Program-made: the position numbers and the translations under genes
Assembly (NCBI RefSeq): GCF_000224145.3
Contig: NC_020168.2
Coordinates: 2,998,411-3,062,410, forward strand
Direction of reading: 5' to 3'
DNA: 64,000 bases
From: Ciona intestinalis
Lineage: Eukaryota; Chordata; Ascidiacea; Phlebobranchia; Cionidae
Part shown: positions 13,001 to 24,601 of the stretch, one piece after another
Layout: each line of letters begins with the position of its first letter
Position numbering within the stretch: position 1 is the stretch's first letter
Notes under the pieces: model-generated
The model's database searches: none
Told to the model about the DNA's origin: nothing
Seen by the model: the letters and a program-made list of their open reading frames with translations, nothing else

Positions 13001-16000
13001 TTTTTATTGGAGGATAACTGTCTGGATGTTCGTCAGTGTTTAAAAATGCGAAATTGGTTTAGGATTCAAATCANNNNNNNNNNNNNNNNNNNNNNNNNNN
13101 NNNNNNNNNNNNNNNNNNNNNNNAGTAACAAACATGGTAACTCGTAAGCTGGCACGAGGTGTATTAACACCCGTGTTATAACGACTGTCGTTTTCAGGCC
13201 ACGCGAGGATAAAGTAAGATTAATTCATTTATTCAAGATACTAATGCTAATTCAATAGTCACTAATGGTTTGACTAATATTTCTGCCATAAATATATAAT
13301 TGTCAGTCACAACTTCGCAATAATATTTAATTGGTAAACGAGCTTGAGGTGTATAAAATAGGATTTATTCCTTTTAGCCCTCATGCCATATAATAATCTA
13401 ATTTGTTCTTTTTGTAGCCAAGAATAAAGTATTTACAACAGCATTTTTATAATGTCAAAAATTCCAGTTAGAGTTGGCTGCAGTGCATGTTAAATGGATA
13501 CAACGAGCTTTTTCATCACCAAACGAAAGGAAAAAAGACGACAAACCAACATCACCAAGTGATAAGTCAAAACCGGATCCAACTTTATCAGCGGAGCTAG
13601 GTGCCAAGACAGAGTTAACAGAATATGAGCGCAAACTTTGTCTCTCGACCAACCCTGCAGAACCCCCACCTGATGTAATACATGGGGAACATCTTAAATA
13701 GTAAGAAATGAATATATTTTCACTTATTTTGACAAAGTGACTAAAAATAAGCGAGACAATTTCCTTCCATTTTTTATTTATCCTAATAGGCTAAAAGTGT
13801 ATGTGGTCACCATTTTCTATATAATATTAGGTAATAGATTTGTTCTAACATAGGGAAAAATTGTATGTGTTACCATTTTTTTACAATGTGGGCCAATAGA
13901 TTTGTTACTATGGAGAGCCATGTCAGAGGTCATAGAATTTAGGCCGGTATTAGCACATTACCTCAGTTTTTGCTAATAACAAAAGTTATTCTTTCTTAGT
14001 CACCTGTTTAATGGCCACAATTTCTTAAGAATAAACATACTAAAATTGACATATATTATGTAGCTTTACAATTGGTTATATTTGTAACCATGTTTAAGTT
14101 TATGATCAAGAAATAAAAGTGCAAGCCTAATTAAACTGTATTCTCGATACTATCAACCACATATTTTTTGATAATATGAATGCTATTAGATGGTGTCTCT
14201 TAAAAGATAACAGCTATTCAGAATATGAGTATCGGCTAGTGTGTCTGATTCTCCCTTTTTCTATGCTTTTGCAGTTTAAAGACACTACAATACTTCTGGA
14301 CTGGCAACCTTGTGTTGGGCACACGAATGCAATATCAGCTGACAGCAAATGATGTTGAGCAACTAAACTTACAACCAAACAATGAGAAAAAACTTAAACG
14401 AACAAGACGTGTCTACAGTACAAGAAAAATGGACAGGTAATTTTCAAGTTTTTTTTATTTCATGTTTTAATTTCTGTCATTTTTTGTTTCATACAGTGTT
14501 CTTATATACCATTTACATTTTGAAAATTTAATGTGTATTTTGTATTTATCTTTATTAACTCTTATGTTGGTTAAGTTTTAATAAAACCTATTTAAAATCT
14601 CCTGCTGTTATTAATACCAGCAAAATTGTATTTTCCATGAACTAATTTTCTGAGGTAAAAATTAACATCAATTTTATTCAAATTATGATCTCGTTGCATG
14701 GCAGACAAAAAGTTGGTTTAAATAAATGCGACATGATAGTTTATGCTAGATAATCAGTTCCAAAAAATTAAATGAAGTGGCTTACTACCTAAACTACTTT
14801 TGTGGACTGTATGAGCAGTAGGCATGCCATAATATAAGAATCACCGTCACAGAATTTTATTACATATGTGACTTTTTAAAACCATTTATAAAATGTTGAT
14901 TTTTTTGTAAAGCAAATATTTTATGTTGATTTGGGAAAAAAAGCTACAATATTGTCAATATATTCGTATATAACAGTTACAGCATTGTTTTATGTACAGA
15001 AAAATGGCACGAATGTCTGACAGTGCATCAGCCATTCCTCCAGCAAAAAGGAAAGGAGACAGAAAGTCCTCGAAATCCAAAGAGACGAGGAACAACCAAG
15101 AAGACTCAGAAGATGACCTTTCCAACACAGAGGTGGTTTTAGCAGACTATATTCTTCTTCTTTTAGCGCAAAATCGTAATCGTTAGCTTTGTTTGGTACA
15201 ACAGTGATGTTCCTGAGTGATTTATAATATCCATCACTTTACTCTATGATGCGCGATAGCGATATTAAAACTGATCGCCGTATTTGTCCTTTGTCAATGC
15301 GCTTATGGCACATAGCTTTAGTAGCGGGCTGACTGCAATGTAGTGTCGCAAAGTTGAACACCGGTTGCACAAAAGACTTTCCATGTGTTGGGGTAATGGG
15401 CATTCCATGTGTTGGGGTAATGGGCCGAATCGTCCTAAATCCCATGTCCCGACAAGGACCTTACCCCAAAAAAGAATAGAATAGTTCTCTTTGTTTAAAA
15501 TTGGACAAATCTTTAGGATCAGAATCACGATGTTAACGAATTTTGGGAAGACGCAGCGGATGTTGCAGGGGGGGATCAGGAACAAAGATGTGAAGATTTA
15601 GATAAAGATGAAGAAGAGAAAGATGATATTGACAAGTTCTGTTATTCAACCGATCCTCTTCCTAATTCATTTGCTTGCCAGGTTGCTTACATTGTATTAG
15701 TGCATGACATGCCCATGTTATTTTTAGTATAGTAGGGTGGGAGAAGATGTGACACCTTCAGCAAATAATATGCAAATATCCTGTTTTAAATAATTAACAA
15801 CGGTCTATGGGAGTTGTGAGGATACGGTTTGATAATGCTGCGGTCGATCTTTAGGGTTTTTTACTACCAGATGGGACAAGAAAATAGAATGATAATATGT
15901 NCCATCTGCCCCCCCTTTACTATAAATATGATGTTTTCTGTGGTTTAAAAATGTATATGTAGTAGGGTGGGGGAAGATGGGATATCAAAATAGTATATTT

Positions 16001-19000
16001 GCATAAATCGGCATTGATTTTAAACTATTAATATTTTTTTTAGCTTGGAGATTTTAGCTTAAAGTTTTCAGTTACTGGCAAAGAAAAACAAGCTTTGAAT
16101 GTAAATCTTGAGAATCCTAATTGCAGTCCAGAAATATTGAAAGCATTGAGGTATGCTTGTGGTAAAGCCAGGAATGATCGTTAATTAAATGTTTATATTC
16201 ATTTTTTTTATGTTCTATATTTAGGTATTTTATTTGTTATATGGAGAATTTTTATTTAAAAAACTTTATTTATATTTTTTTATTTCGTTTTTTTATATTT
16301 TTTATTTAATTAAAAAAAAAATTTATGTCTGTTTTTACTTAGACATAATGTATACAATACAAGTTTTGAAGATCTTAGTAATTTATTTATTAATATAAAT
16401 AAATTGGGCTTTCAAATGTGTTTTAAAACAATATTTATGGAAACTTTCTGGCGTTGTGGAGTAGTGGTTGGAGTGCTTGCTTCTAGACCAGAGAATATGG
16501 GTATAGGGTGTGTATCCTTGTACAAGGCAACTAAAAATCAATTCCTTGAATCCAGTGGTTCCTTATGGGTTGTTTAATTTGTCAGTCATATCATATACAA
16601 AAAAAACAACTTAAAAAAATTAATCACACTTAAAGTTACATATGTGGTTACTAAGTAAATACAAGGTGTATGAAACGGAACACCCATGCTATAAAGACTG
16701 TCATTGCCCCGGCCGCCCAAAAAAACGAACAGTAGCCTTGGAAAATTACACTTCCTTTATTTAACTTATTATATACCAGTGAAGGTCTCGAGGCCGAAAT
16801 CTCTCCAATTAGAAGATCCAAATTTTACTGGAGAGGGGGAATATCCAGTAATAAGATGGTTGCAAAACTGCTTAAACTTTTACGGAAACTTTCGCTACAA
16901 ATGAATTTGTTGCAAGATGAGAATATCAAATATGAATACAAAGTAGGAGAGAACACAGTATCGGGGTACATGGACAACACAGGAAAGCAGGTTGGATGTT
17001 TTATGCTTCTGCAACAAACTGTTCAATGAAAATGTTTAAAAAGCCAATTATAATTTTTAATCTTTACTGCTGAGTGCTGGATGTGCTTTGTATATTTATC
17101 AAAAAAACACATCAGATAACAACATGCGATACCTGTTTGAGTTAGGTTAGAGGCCTAAAACTGATAAGTTGTCATTACATAAAATAAATTGTATTTTAAA
17201 ATGTAGTTGTATTAAAGTGGTTTATACTTTATAAATAAAGGCGAATAACATAATACACTTAATATTTATAGCGAAAGAATAGATACGAAAAAGGCACTGG
17301 TGTACACTTGGGGCACATACACAAGACGGCTCGCCACAGTATAAAGATAAATCTGTTCATCTTGGAATAATAATTAAAATATGAGTAATTCTATAAAATT
17401 TTCTTGCCACTTTTAAATTAAAGAAAAAATACACGCTAGTACTATTTAAACCATTGTGGTTGTTTAATTAAGGTCGAACTTACATTTACTGGCGACTCGG
17501 AACAAAAGACATCAGATGATGGTTGTGAATCGGAAGTTCCTAACCAGGGACCATCAAATGAAACACTGAATAATTGGGACGGTAATCGGTTTACGAGCGG
17601 CCCCATTGCTCAACGTCAAGCTGGACCTAAAGTCATATTCCAACCTGGACAAAAGTATGTGGCAGTGTGTGGAAAAAAATTGTTAAACTTTTGTGTGTTA
17701 GAAGAATATTTTTTTGTATTTTTTAATTTTTTTTTTATGTTTTTAACAATACGGTAGTGGTTAGGGGTCAAGGGTTAGCTGCTAGCAGTTATGGTTTAGT
17801 GGTAGTGTGTGAAATAGTGTGTGGATTTTTTAATGGTACCAACATTTTCATTGAGTGTTTGAAGCACGTGTAGCAGTTTCTTCTTTATACAAATGTATGA
17901 TCACTCACGTGTTCAACACACAAGAAACTGATTTATTTTTAAACTAAAGAATTTGTGCAATCACGCAATGTACCAATCAATAGCATCTCGCAAAACACAG
18001 AACTGCTAATGTACAAAAAACAAGAAATACGATACTGTCAATTGACACATGCATTGTTACTTCAAATAGAGATAAATAAACATGCTCTGGATAACAGAAA
18101 TATTTGTGACTATTTAACTCACACCTGTTGTATAGTAGGGTAGGGGAAGACGGGACACCTTTAACACGTAATATCCAAATATCCTGATCGGGTTTTAAAC
18201 ATTTAACAACGGTCTATGGGAAGATACAGTTTTATAATTCTTTGAATGTTCTTTGTTTACTACCAAATGTGACGAGAAAATAGAATAAAAAAATGTCCCA
18301 TCTTTCACCGCCCTACTGCATACCAAATATTTATTCTCCCCAAAATATTTTTAATAAACAATGTTTATTTTTTAAGTGTTACTGTGGAAGTGGTTTGCAC
18401 CCATACCACCGCTGACATCGAGTGGCAAGATGGTACAATGTCGCGAGGTATTCCGTCAACTGGTGTCCGACAAGCCCATCATGTTGATGATAACGATTTC
18501 TGCCCGGGAGATTTTGTCTATGATGAAGCAAGTATGATAAACTTTTGTTTAATGTGGATATTAAAAAATGTGGTTTATGTTTTGGGCACTTTGGTGCAAA
18601 GTTTGCTTGGATATTTTATTTGAATAGAAGTCAAAATCCTTAAAAAAACATAAAATTTAAAAATATTAAGTGTCTAATTTTTTCTGTCCGTTTTTTTTTT
18701 TAAAACAAAAAAGTGTCCATAGATATGATATGAAATACCTTCAATTACGAACGTTTCGTGTTAAAATACATACAATAATAATGTTTTTAATTTACTATGT
18801 CTTAGAAAACGTTTTTTTTTGCTATAAATGCTTGTATCCCAGTTTTATCTATTGCGAAGGTAATTGTTAGAGCAACACTCTTTGTTATTTTGCTCATATA
18901 GAAATTTTTATAATCTACTATACATAAGTAAAAAAATGTTCTATTTGCTTTCAGATTCTGGTGATGTGCATTTGTATGGTTTGATTCTGAGTGCTGATAA

Positions 19001-22000
19001 TGCAAATAGAATGGCAATAGTGTAATGGTTCAGACTTGATACATCAACAAACAAAGTAACCACTCTACATAAAGAAGAGGTGCATAGTGTTATATATTTT
19101 AAATACTATACAACATAATGACCAACATGTGAAAATTTTAACCAAAAATACAGCTTTGCACTTAAGTCTAGTCTTATAAAAAAAATTTTATTAAAAAAAT
19201 ATGTTATTTTTATTCTATTGTTATTATTTTTTTATAAAAAGAAAATATTATTATTTTTTATAAAAAAGAAAATATTATTATTTTTTATTATTGTATTATT
19301 TTTTTTTAGGTGAGTGTGTACCAAGTTGCGGATCATCCTGATTTTCATTTCCGGATCTCTGACATCATCATCCGAATCTCCTCCATGAGTGATGAGGAGC
19401 ATGGGGAGGAGCAATTGATCGGAGAGCTGCTTCGAGTGAATCCAAACGGAAAATTACAAGTTTTGTGGAGTGATGGGAGCCAGGGTGAAGTCTATCCACA
19501 GGTAAGGCAATTTTCAATTAATTTTTTAAAAAGTTATTTATAGAATCATGTGTTGATATATACATTATGTAAAACCTGTCCGCCTTTATGTGCTTATAGT
19601 ATGTAAAAATGTGTCTTTCGAACTATAAAGATTAAAAATTGCGATTTAAACCTTGTATTGTTGGTTAAGTGTCTTTTACTTCGTAAATACACTTTTATAG
19701 TATGATATAAGCAAAGCTGCCAAAAAAAATTTTTTTTTGGCTATTTTTCAACATACCAATGTCAGAAAGTATTACTTGTGTTCTGATAATCAACATTTAA
19801 AATCTGTTGTTTTTTAAAATTCTTTTCTTTTTATTTAGGCGGTGATGCAGATAAGCTCTGATGAATATGATGAAGAATTTCATGGAAGCTCTTCCAGTGG
19901 TGATGCAAGTGAGGCGGGATCGGATGAAAGTTGGGAGACGGCCGCATCCGATGTTGAAGATCAGGATGAAGTTGTGGTTGCTTCAGTGATGGAGGAGTGT
20001 ATTGATGCTGCAGTGGATGCTGCAGATCATGAGGAGGAGAGAGACGGATTGAAGGAAGTTGAAGAGGAAGGGAGGAAAGAGTCGAATAAAGAGGATGCTG
20101 GTGAAGAGGGGTGCTCTGCTGAAAATGAAGGTATTTTGTGTTGGGAGTTGTGGGGTTTTAATGCTTGTTGTTAGTGACTAAACATGTCTAGTTGTCTACA
20201 TGAAATTATATTAAGATTTAATAATCGTAAATTTTTATATTAGGATTTAATTTTTATATTAAGATTTATTTTTTGTAAAAATTTTATATTAGGATTTAAT
20301 TTTTATATTAAGATTTAATAATTGTGGTTCTTAACAGTTTATGTTTCAATGTGGTTAAATGCAATAACTTGTGCTACAGTTTTTTGTAAATTAATTCATG
20401 GAACAAACTGAGCCAGTGCTAATATATGAGTTGTAATTAGAAAGTAAACTGGTGTCTGTACACAATTTAATAATGATTGTAACCGGATTTATAAAATTAG
20501 TGAAAGCAAGATTACATTACAACGACATAACAGGTTCAATTTGAATAAGAAATTGACGATGCCATTTAGGCAAAATATATATCTCTTATATTATACAATT
20601 TGTTGACTTGATTTTTTCTGTTACGTACTTCGTAGCACCAGATTCCAATATCCAGTGCCGTGGCTAATGGGTTGTCCAAAAAAAAAAGAAAAAATCCCCA
20701 AATAATAATCACCCACAAAGTAACATACATGGTAACTCGTAAGCTGGCACGAGGTGTATGAACACCCGTGTTATAACGACTGTCGTTTTCTGGCCATGTG
20801 AGGATAAAGTTACATTCATTACGGCACGTATTTATTCATGTCATTCCACAGGTGGTACTTTCTCTCAGGATGAGTCAGTTCCCAACTCCCATGGTTATAT
20901 TGCCACTGAATGTAAACAACCAGGCAAGAAATACACCACAGCGTTGCACAAAGATCTACGTTTGTTAAGAAGTGCCCTTCCATCTGGTATTCATGTGAAA
21001 TCATTCCAAGATAGAATGGTAAAATTAAAATAAACTGTTTGTCCACTTTTTTGTTGGTTTTGCTTGTAAAGATTATATATATATTAAAATTTATTCTAAA
21101 AAAAGAAAAGAGTATGACAATTACATACATTTGTTGTTTAATAGGTTGTCCATTTTGCCTGCGATTTTATTGCTAAAGTTATTACACAATTTGTTTCTTC
21201 TACAAATGCCTTTCTGTAAAACACTCCTGGCTGTAGTAGCCTAGTTAATTACGATTTTAACATTTTATTCTTAGTTATTTTACTGTGCAAAATATATTGG
21301 AAAATTTTGTTCAATTATTTTCCAGGATTTGTTTACCATACTGATCGAAGGTCCTGCTAGCACTCCGTATGAAAATGGTTTGTTTGTGTTTCATGCTCAA
21401 CTGCCATGGGATTACCCGTCTAACCCACCAAACATCAGATATATTTCATTCTCACCTCGTCTTAACCCAAACCTGTATGAAGATGGAAAAGTTTGCATTA
21501 GTTTGCTTGGTACATGGTCTGGAAAGGTGTGTATGTGTCTAGAAACAATGAAATTAGTAATAAATAATTGTTTTCTTAATTACCATGTAAATTGAGTATA
21601 AGTTATTAATATGAATAAACTACTATATTTTTTGCTAGCAACTTTAAAAAAACGTAAAGTATGCTATTTATATTTTGGTCATTTTAAAGAGAAAAAATTT
21701 TAGGATAAAACTTGCATTTGATTGTACACTTTTTATTTAGTGTATTTGTGTCTATTAACAGGGAAATGAAAAATGGACAGATGATTCCAACTTACTACAA
21801 GTTCTCGTGTCAATTCAAGGTAAGAAAAAAAAAATTTCTCTATCTCAATCTTCAATGCTTACAATATAGAACTGTTTGACTAATTTTAAAGTGATCAATA
21901 TTGCGTATTACATACTTCTCATAATCTTCTATTGAAACCAATAACAGGTCTAATATTGAATTCTGAACCATATTATAATGAAGCTGGTTATGAGGGGCAC

Positions 22001-23112
22001 AGGGGAACTGCCGAAGGAAAGAAAAACAGCAGATGTTACAATGAAATGGCAAGCGATACTTGGTTAATAGTTTGTGTAGTGGTAACAATAACAAACTGCA
22101 TCATTTTTTGTGCTATAGTATCACTGTTTGATGTACGTTGTTATAATGTTATTGTGACTGAATAGGTTATTATAGTTCCCTGGTTCGATGCTCGACGGCG
22201 ATACTAATACTGATCGGCGCATGTGACTTTGGGCAAGACACCTAACGGACATTGCTTCAGTCCAGCGGTCACTAATGGGTTGTCCAAGTTATTAGCCATT
22301 TAAAAAACAAAAACAATACACAATGTTAAAAAGTGTCAACAAGCATACGAGGATGAAAAATGTTGCGTAAAATATGCAGGGTAGCGTTACTTGTCGCACG
22401 AAGGACTCATATAGGCTTTCCTGGTTGTTGGGGTAATAGGCCAAATCTGGCCTAAATCCCAGGTTCATGACAATAACCTGACCCATTAATAATAATAATA
22501 AAACAATCCATGGTTTTACAACTCAACGCTGCCACAAATGTGGCCATTTATGTTCATGGTCACTTAAAAAATAGTACTTCTTAATTAGTAACTTGTAGAC
22601 TGGTATTTGGTGTATAAAATATGACTTCCATAATATAACTCCTGAAGTTGTCTTTTAATAGATATAGATAAGTGGCACTCATTTATTTAAACTTTAAAAC
22701 AATAATACAATTTTCTTAGGTGTTATTGAGGCTGGTGCAGCATATGACCATGTTTGTCACTACCAAGCATCCAACATTTACTGAGTTTAGTCTTGACTAC
22801 TGCCGAAAACATTTGCCCCTTCTGGTTCGTAGAGTAAGGTCGCTGCTCGACTGGGCAAAACAAAGCTATAAGGAAAGTGATAGAGTGACTGAAAAGAAGA
22901 AATTTAATGCGACTGAAGATATTAATGATAATGAAGTACTTGGTGAAAATGATTGTGTTACCGCTACTATTAATTCTGCACAAGAAGAAAAACTAAAGAA
23001 AATATTGGATTATCCGCTTCTTCCACTGTCTAAAGGAGTTGTGATAATTTTACAGCAAGAACTTTCCAAATTAATAAGAGCTGCCACACGAGCTGGCCTC
23101 TTCAAAGAATAA
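7013..23112 (+). CDS. UBE2O: UBE2O-type ubiquitin-conjugating enzyme (E2/E3 hybrid)
   Basis: Exons, all in phase: 7013-7103, 7685-7809, 8039-8101, 8577-8678, 9090-9187, 10108-10177, 10650-10790, 11079-11311, 11895-12056, 12631-12763, then a second copy of these last three (13468-13700, 14275-14436, 15000-15132), 15517-15681, 16044-16150, 16780-16990, 17473-17654, 18377-18531, 18955-19079, 19310-19501, 19839-20130, 20852-21018, 21326-21526, 21762-21819, 21948-22048, 22720-23112. With one copy the protein is 1188 residues, near the family length; with both it is 1364. The N-terminal half carries the family's tudor-like conserved blocks ([36 protein letters not shown]). The UBC domain is in exons 20852-22048, with catalytic Cys codon 21494-21496 in [14 protein letters not shown]2O attaches ubiquitin to substrates including unassembled ribosomal proteins. 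Oddities are an in-frame TAA at 19023 and GC donors at 10178 and 22049. Confidence 0.93.
7195..7410. repeat. Composite SINE-like element in UBE2O intron 1
   Basis: It starts with the shared head aatgtaacttactttatcct followed by cgcgtggcg and contains gttaagtgtcttgcccaag, then a tRNA-like tail (ggttagaagcaggcgcgcta). The same modules recur at 37452, 60447 and 62880 in this orientation and at 13124, 20648 and 63205 reversed. No coding capacity. Confidence 0.7.
9775..10037. mobile_element. TA-flanked inverted-repeat element, copy 2, with internal duplication
   Basis: It begins gtagggtggggaaagatgg and ends gtgtcccatcttccccatcc. The right third (aattataa...gtgctaaaggtgtcccatcttcccc) occurs twice in tandem, so this copy is longer than the about 190-base norm. 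It lies in UBE2O intron 5. Confidence 0.75.
10178..10183 (+). promoter_or_regulatory. GC splice donor, UBE2O intron 6
   Basis: The only phase-correct donor after the codons for PHASDD is gcaagt, a perfect GC-type donor. The acceptor is ttatag at 10649 and the next exon resumes with [13 protein letters not shown]. No GT donor in this stretch keeps the frame. Confidence 0.65.
10935..12793 (+). repeat. Tandem duplication in UBE2O, copy A (exons 8-10)
   Basis: This stretch is repeated at 13271-15165. It contains three exons (11079-11311, 11895-12056, 12631-12763) plus their introns. Exon 8 starts and exon 10 ends at phase 0, so either copy or both can be read through. Exon 8 differs between copies at about 3% of bases and exon 10 by roughly 10%, with small indels in introns. 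Confidence 0.9.
13074..13123. other. Assembly gap of 50 N
   Basis: There are 50 unresolved bases, a round number typical of a placeholder gap. It falls between the two copies of the UBE2O exon 8-10 block. Confidence 0.98.
13124..13220. repeat. SINE-like fragment (reverse orientation)
   Basis: The sequence aactcgtaagctggcacgag, then cgttataacgactgtcgttttc-like text and ccacgcgaggataaagta, is the reverse of the head module seen at 7195 and 37452, and it directly abuts the N gap. Confidence 0.65.
13271..15165 (+). repeat. Tandem duplication in UBE2O, copy B (exons 8-10)
   Basis: This is the second copy of 10935-12793, offset by about 2.34-2.39 kb, with a small insertion near 13338-13390 that resembles SINE sequence. 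Its exons 13468-13700, 14275-14436 and 15000-15132 have the same lengths as copy A (233, 162, 133) and open frames. Replacements include K/R and I/T in exon 8 and about eight of 44 residues in exon 10. Confidence 0.9.
15729..15927. mobile_element. TA-flanked inverted-repeat element, copy 3, plus an abutting partial copy
   Basis: The left end is agtagggtgggagaagatg, the right end is ccatctgccccccctttact, and one unresolved base lies at 15901. A further left end only (agtagggtgggggaagatgg) is at 15961-15985, so a truncated second copy lies next to it. Confidence 0.75.
16448..16718. repeat. SINE-like composite in a UBE2O intron
   Basis: The left part (ctggcgttgtggagtagtgg, ggagtgcttgcttctagacc) looks tRNA-derived with an A-box-like stretch. 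The right part (aaggtgtatgaaacggaaca, ctgtcattgccc) matches the reverse head module of the other SINE pieces. Confidence 0.5.
18133..18319. mobile_element. TA-flanked inverted-repeat element, copy 4
   Basis: The left end is tagtagggtaggggaagacg, the right end is tgtcccatctttcaccgccc, and the interior shares aacaacggtctatgggaa with the other copies. It lies in the intron just before the exon at 18377. Confidence 0.8.
19023..19025 (+). other. In-frame TAA inside a conserved UBE2O exon
   Basis: Exon 18955-19079 reads in phase from both sides, and its frame contains GTG TAA TGG. The family has Lys before Trp-Phe here (a VKWF-type block), so AAA to TAA is a single change. Downstream exons remain open and conserved, including the whole catalytic domain. 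Confidence 0.85.
20648..20816. repeat. SINE-like composite (reverse orientation)
   Basis: It includes gtggctaatgggttgtccaa, an A-rich run, aataataatcacccacaaag, and aactcgtaagctggcacgag followed by aggataaagttacattcatt, all shared with the pieces at 13124 and 63205. It lies in the UBE2O intron before the exon at 20852. Confidence 0.65.
22049..22054 (+). promoter_or_regulatory. GC splice donor, last UBE2O intron
   Basis: The exon ends GAA ATG and the intron begins gcaagc; the acceptor is ttcttag at 22719 and the last exon resumes with GTG TTA TTG AGG. This phase-0 join gives the conserved CYNEM-[A/V]-L-[I/L]-R-x-V-Q-x-M-T run of the family, so a GC donor is the best reading. Confidence 0.65.
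22170..22490. repeat. SINE-like and other dispersed repeat pieces
   Basis: It contains gttcgatgctcgacggcgat, actttgggcaagacacctaa and gtcactaatgggttgtccaa, the reverse of the modules seen at 60540-60620. It is followed by a second family (ttggggtaataggccaaatc) shared with 15405-15480. Confidence 0.5.
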
Positions 23113-24528
23113 TATAATAATCACCTGTGTGGAATATTAAAGGGTCAATTAAAATTATGTTGTGTTATTTATCCTGCATGGTGTATTGGTCATGCCTTAT
23201 TTTCACTGTGCTCAAATAATATTTCTTTCAAATTTCAGATATCATACATGAATTCTCATTAGTTTTATTATTTATCTAGGAAAATTCAAGCCTGCCGTGT
23301 TGCAAGTTTTGGTAACATTATATGCACAGTTCAACTGCCATGTTAATGTTTTCTTGTTCTTTCCACTGTGCCTGTTCATGCAAATAGGTTTCAACGAAAT
23401 TTGTCTTTGTAATTATATAGTTATATTTAAGGTACAGGATTGTATCTTGGATATTAAGATCACTATATACACAGAAAAGTCGATTAAATAAAGAAATGGA
23501 AGGCGCCGTGTTTATTTCATACCAATATTTAGTTTTCCCTTGCATTAATATGGCAGGTTTGGTATAGAATGTTTAATGCTAGTCGGAAAGATTTTGATAA
23601 CGTTTTATCAGCAAACAGGAAGATTTGGAAACGTTTGATAACCGTATCACTTGTTTTGCACATGTTCTAATTTCCTTGTACAAGATTATCACTAGAAGAC
23701 AGTAAAGAACTGTCGCTTTAGAAAAGGCAGACACGATACCGAAGTTTCGTGTTATCTTGTTTGTTTTTTCAGCTTGATCGCCGTTTCTGAACAACGGGGG
23801 AAATGTGGTCCAGAACTGTGTAATAAAGCTGGCAGTGAGAACACGTATGTTCCACTTGGCCAAGGTGAGCGCAACGCATTGGTTAGTTTACCCAAGAGAA
23901 CATAACGTTTGAATCAGGCAGCGGCGTATGAACCGGCGACATTTGAAGCGAATGGATGAATATGCCAAATATGGGTGACACGCACGAGCGAATACCGCTC
24001 AATTACTCGGCTCTGTACTAACTTTAGCTGTTGATTAAGCAGATGGCTGCTGGACGATGTAAAGGGTAATTTCTAGTGCGTTAGCTTTTATAATAAATGC
24101 GCAACCTCCGCGAGGCTGTTTTGTATATGTTTGAGTAAGTTAGGCACGATTTATGAACAAATTCGCCAAACTTGATATGTAGGCCTAACTTGAATTCAAA
24201 ATACAAAAGGTTGTTTCAAGAAACAACAAAACAAAAGTACAAGAACACAAGGACTGTCAGGATCAAGAATTCAATTTAGAACTTAGACGGCGGCTACCGG
24301 CTGCAAAACGTTTTAAGTCTTAAAGTAAACTTAGATCTAGCCAATAATCCTAGCAAAGTGTCGCAATCTGTCAACGGGAAAGGAGAAAGGCACCACTGCT
24401 GCTTGGTAGCTTCTTAGCACTGTGGAAAATTGCTGAATGCCGATTTTGATCCGAAAGCATCGACCAGGTTATAAAAGCAACAGGTCAGCCTTGGCCATCA
24501 CCAAATTCCATATCAGATTGATTTCGCC
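23113..24528. other. UBE2O 3' UTR and intergenic DNA
   Basis: AATAAA at 23487-23492 is the likely poly(A) signal of UBE2O, giving a 3' UTR of about 380 bases. Beyond that no gene is supported. The stretch 23900-24480 is less AT-rich than its surroundings and may be promoter DNA. Confidence 0.45.
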
Positions 24529-24601
24529 ATGTACGAGTTTGAACAGGATAGTTCTATCGAAAAACGTAAAAGCGCTACAGTAAAATTAACCACTTATTCC
24601 G
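24529..24601 (+). CDS. Possible short first coding exon, unrecognised
   Basis: A TATA-box-like TATAAAAG at 24470-24477 is followed about 60 bases later by an ATG that opens a 24-codon frame (MYEFEQDSSIEKRKS...) ending at a GTAGGG donor in phase 1. A possible acceptor (ctttgcag near 24761) would continue the frame for about 30 codons to a stop. I do not recognise the product. It could equally be part of an alternative leader of the TENT4 gene that starts 1 kb downstream, or chance. Confidence 0.25.
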
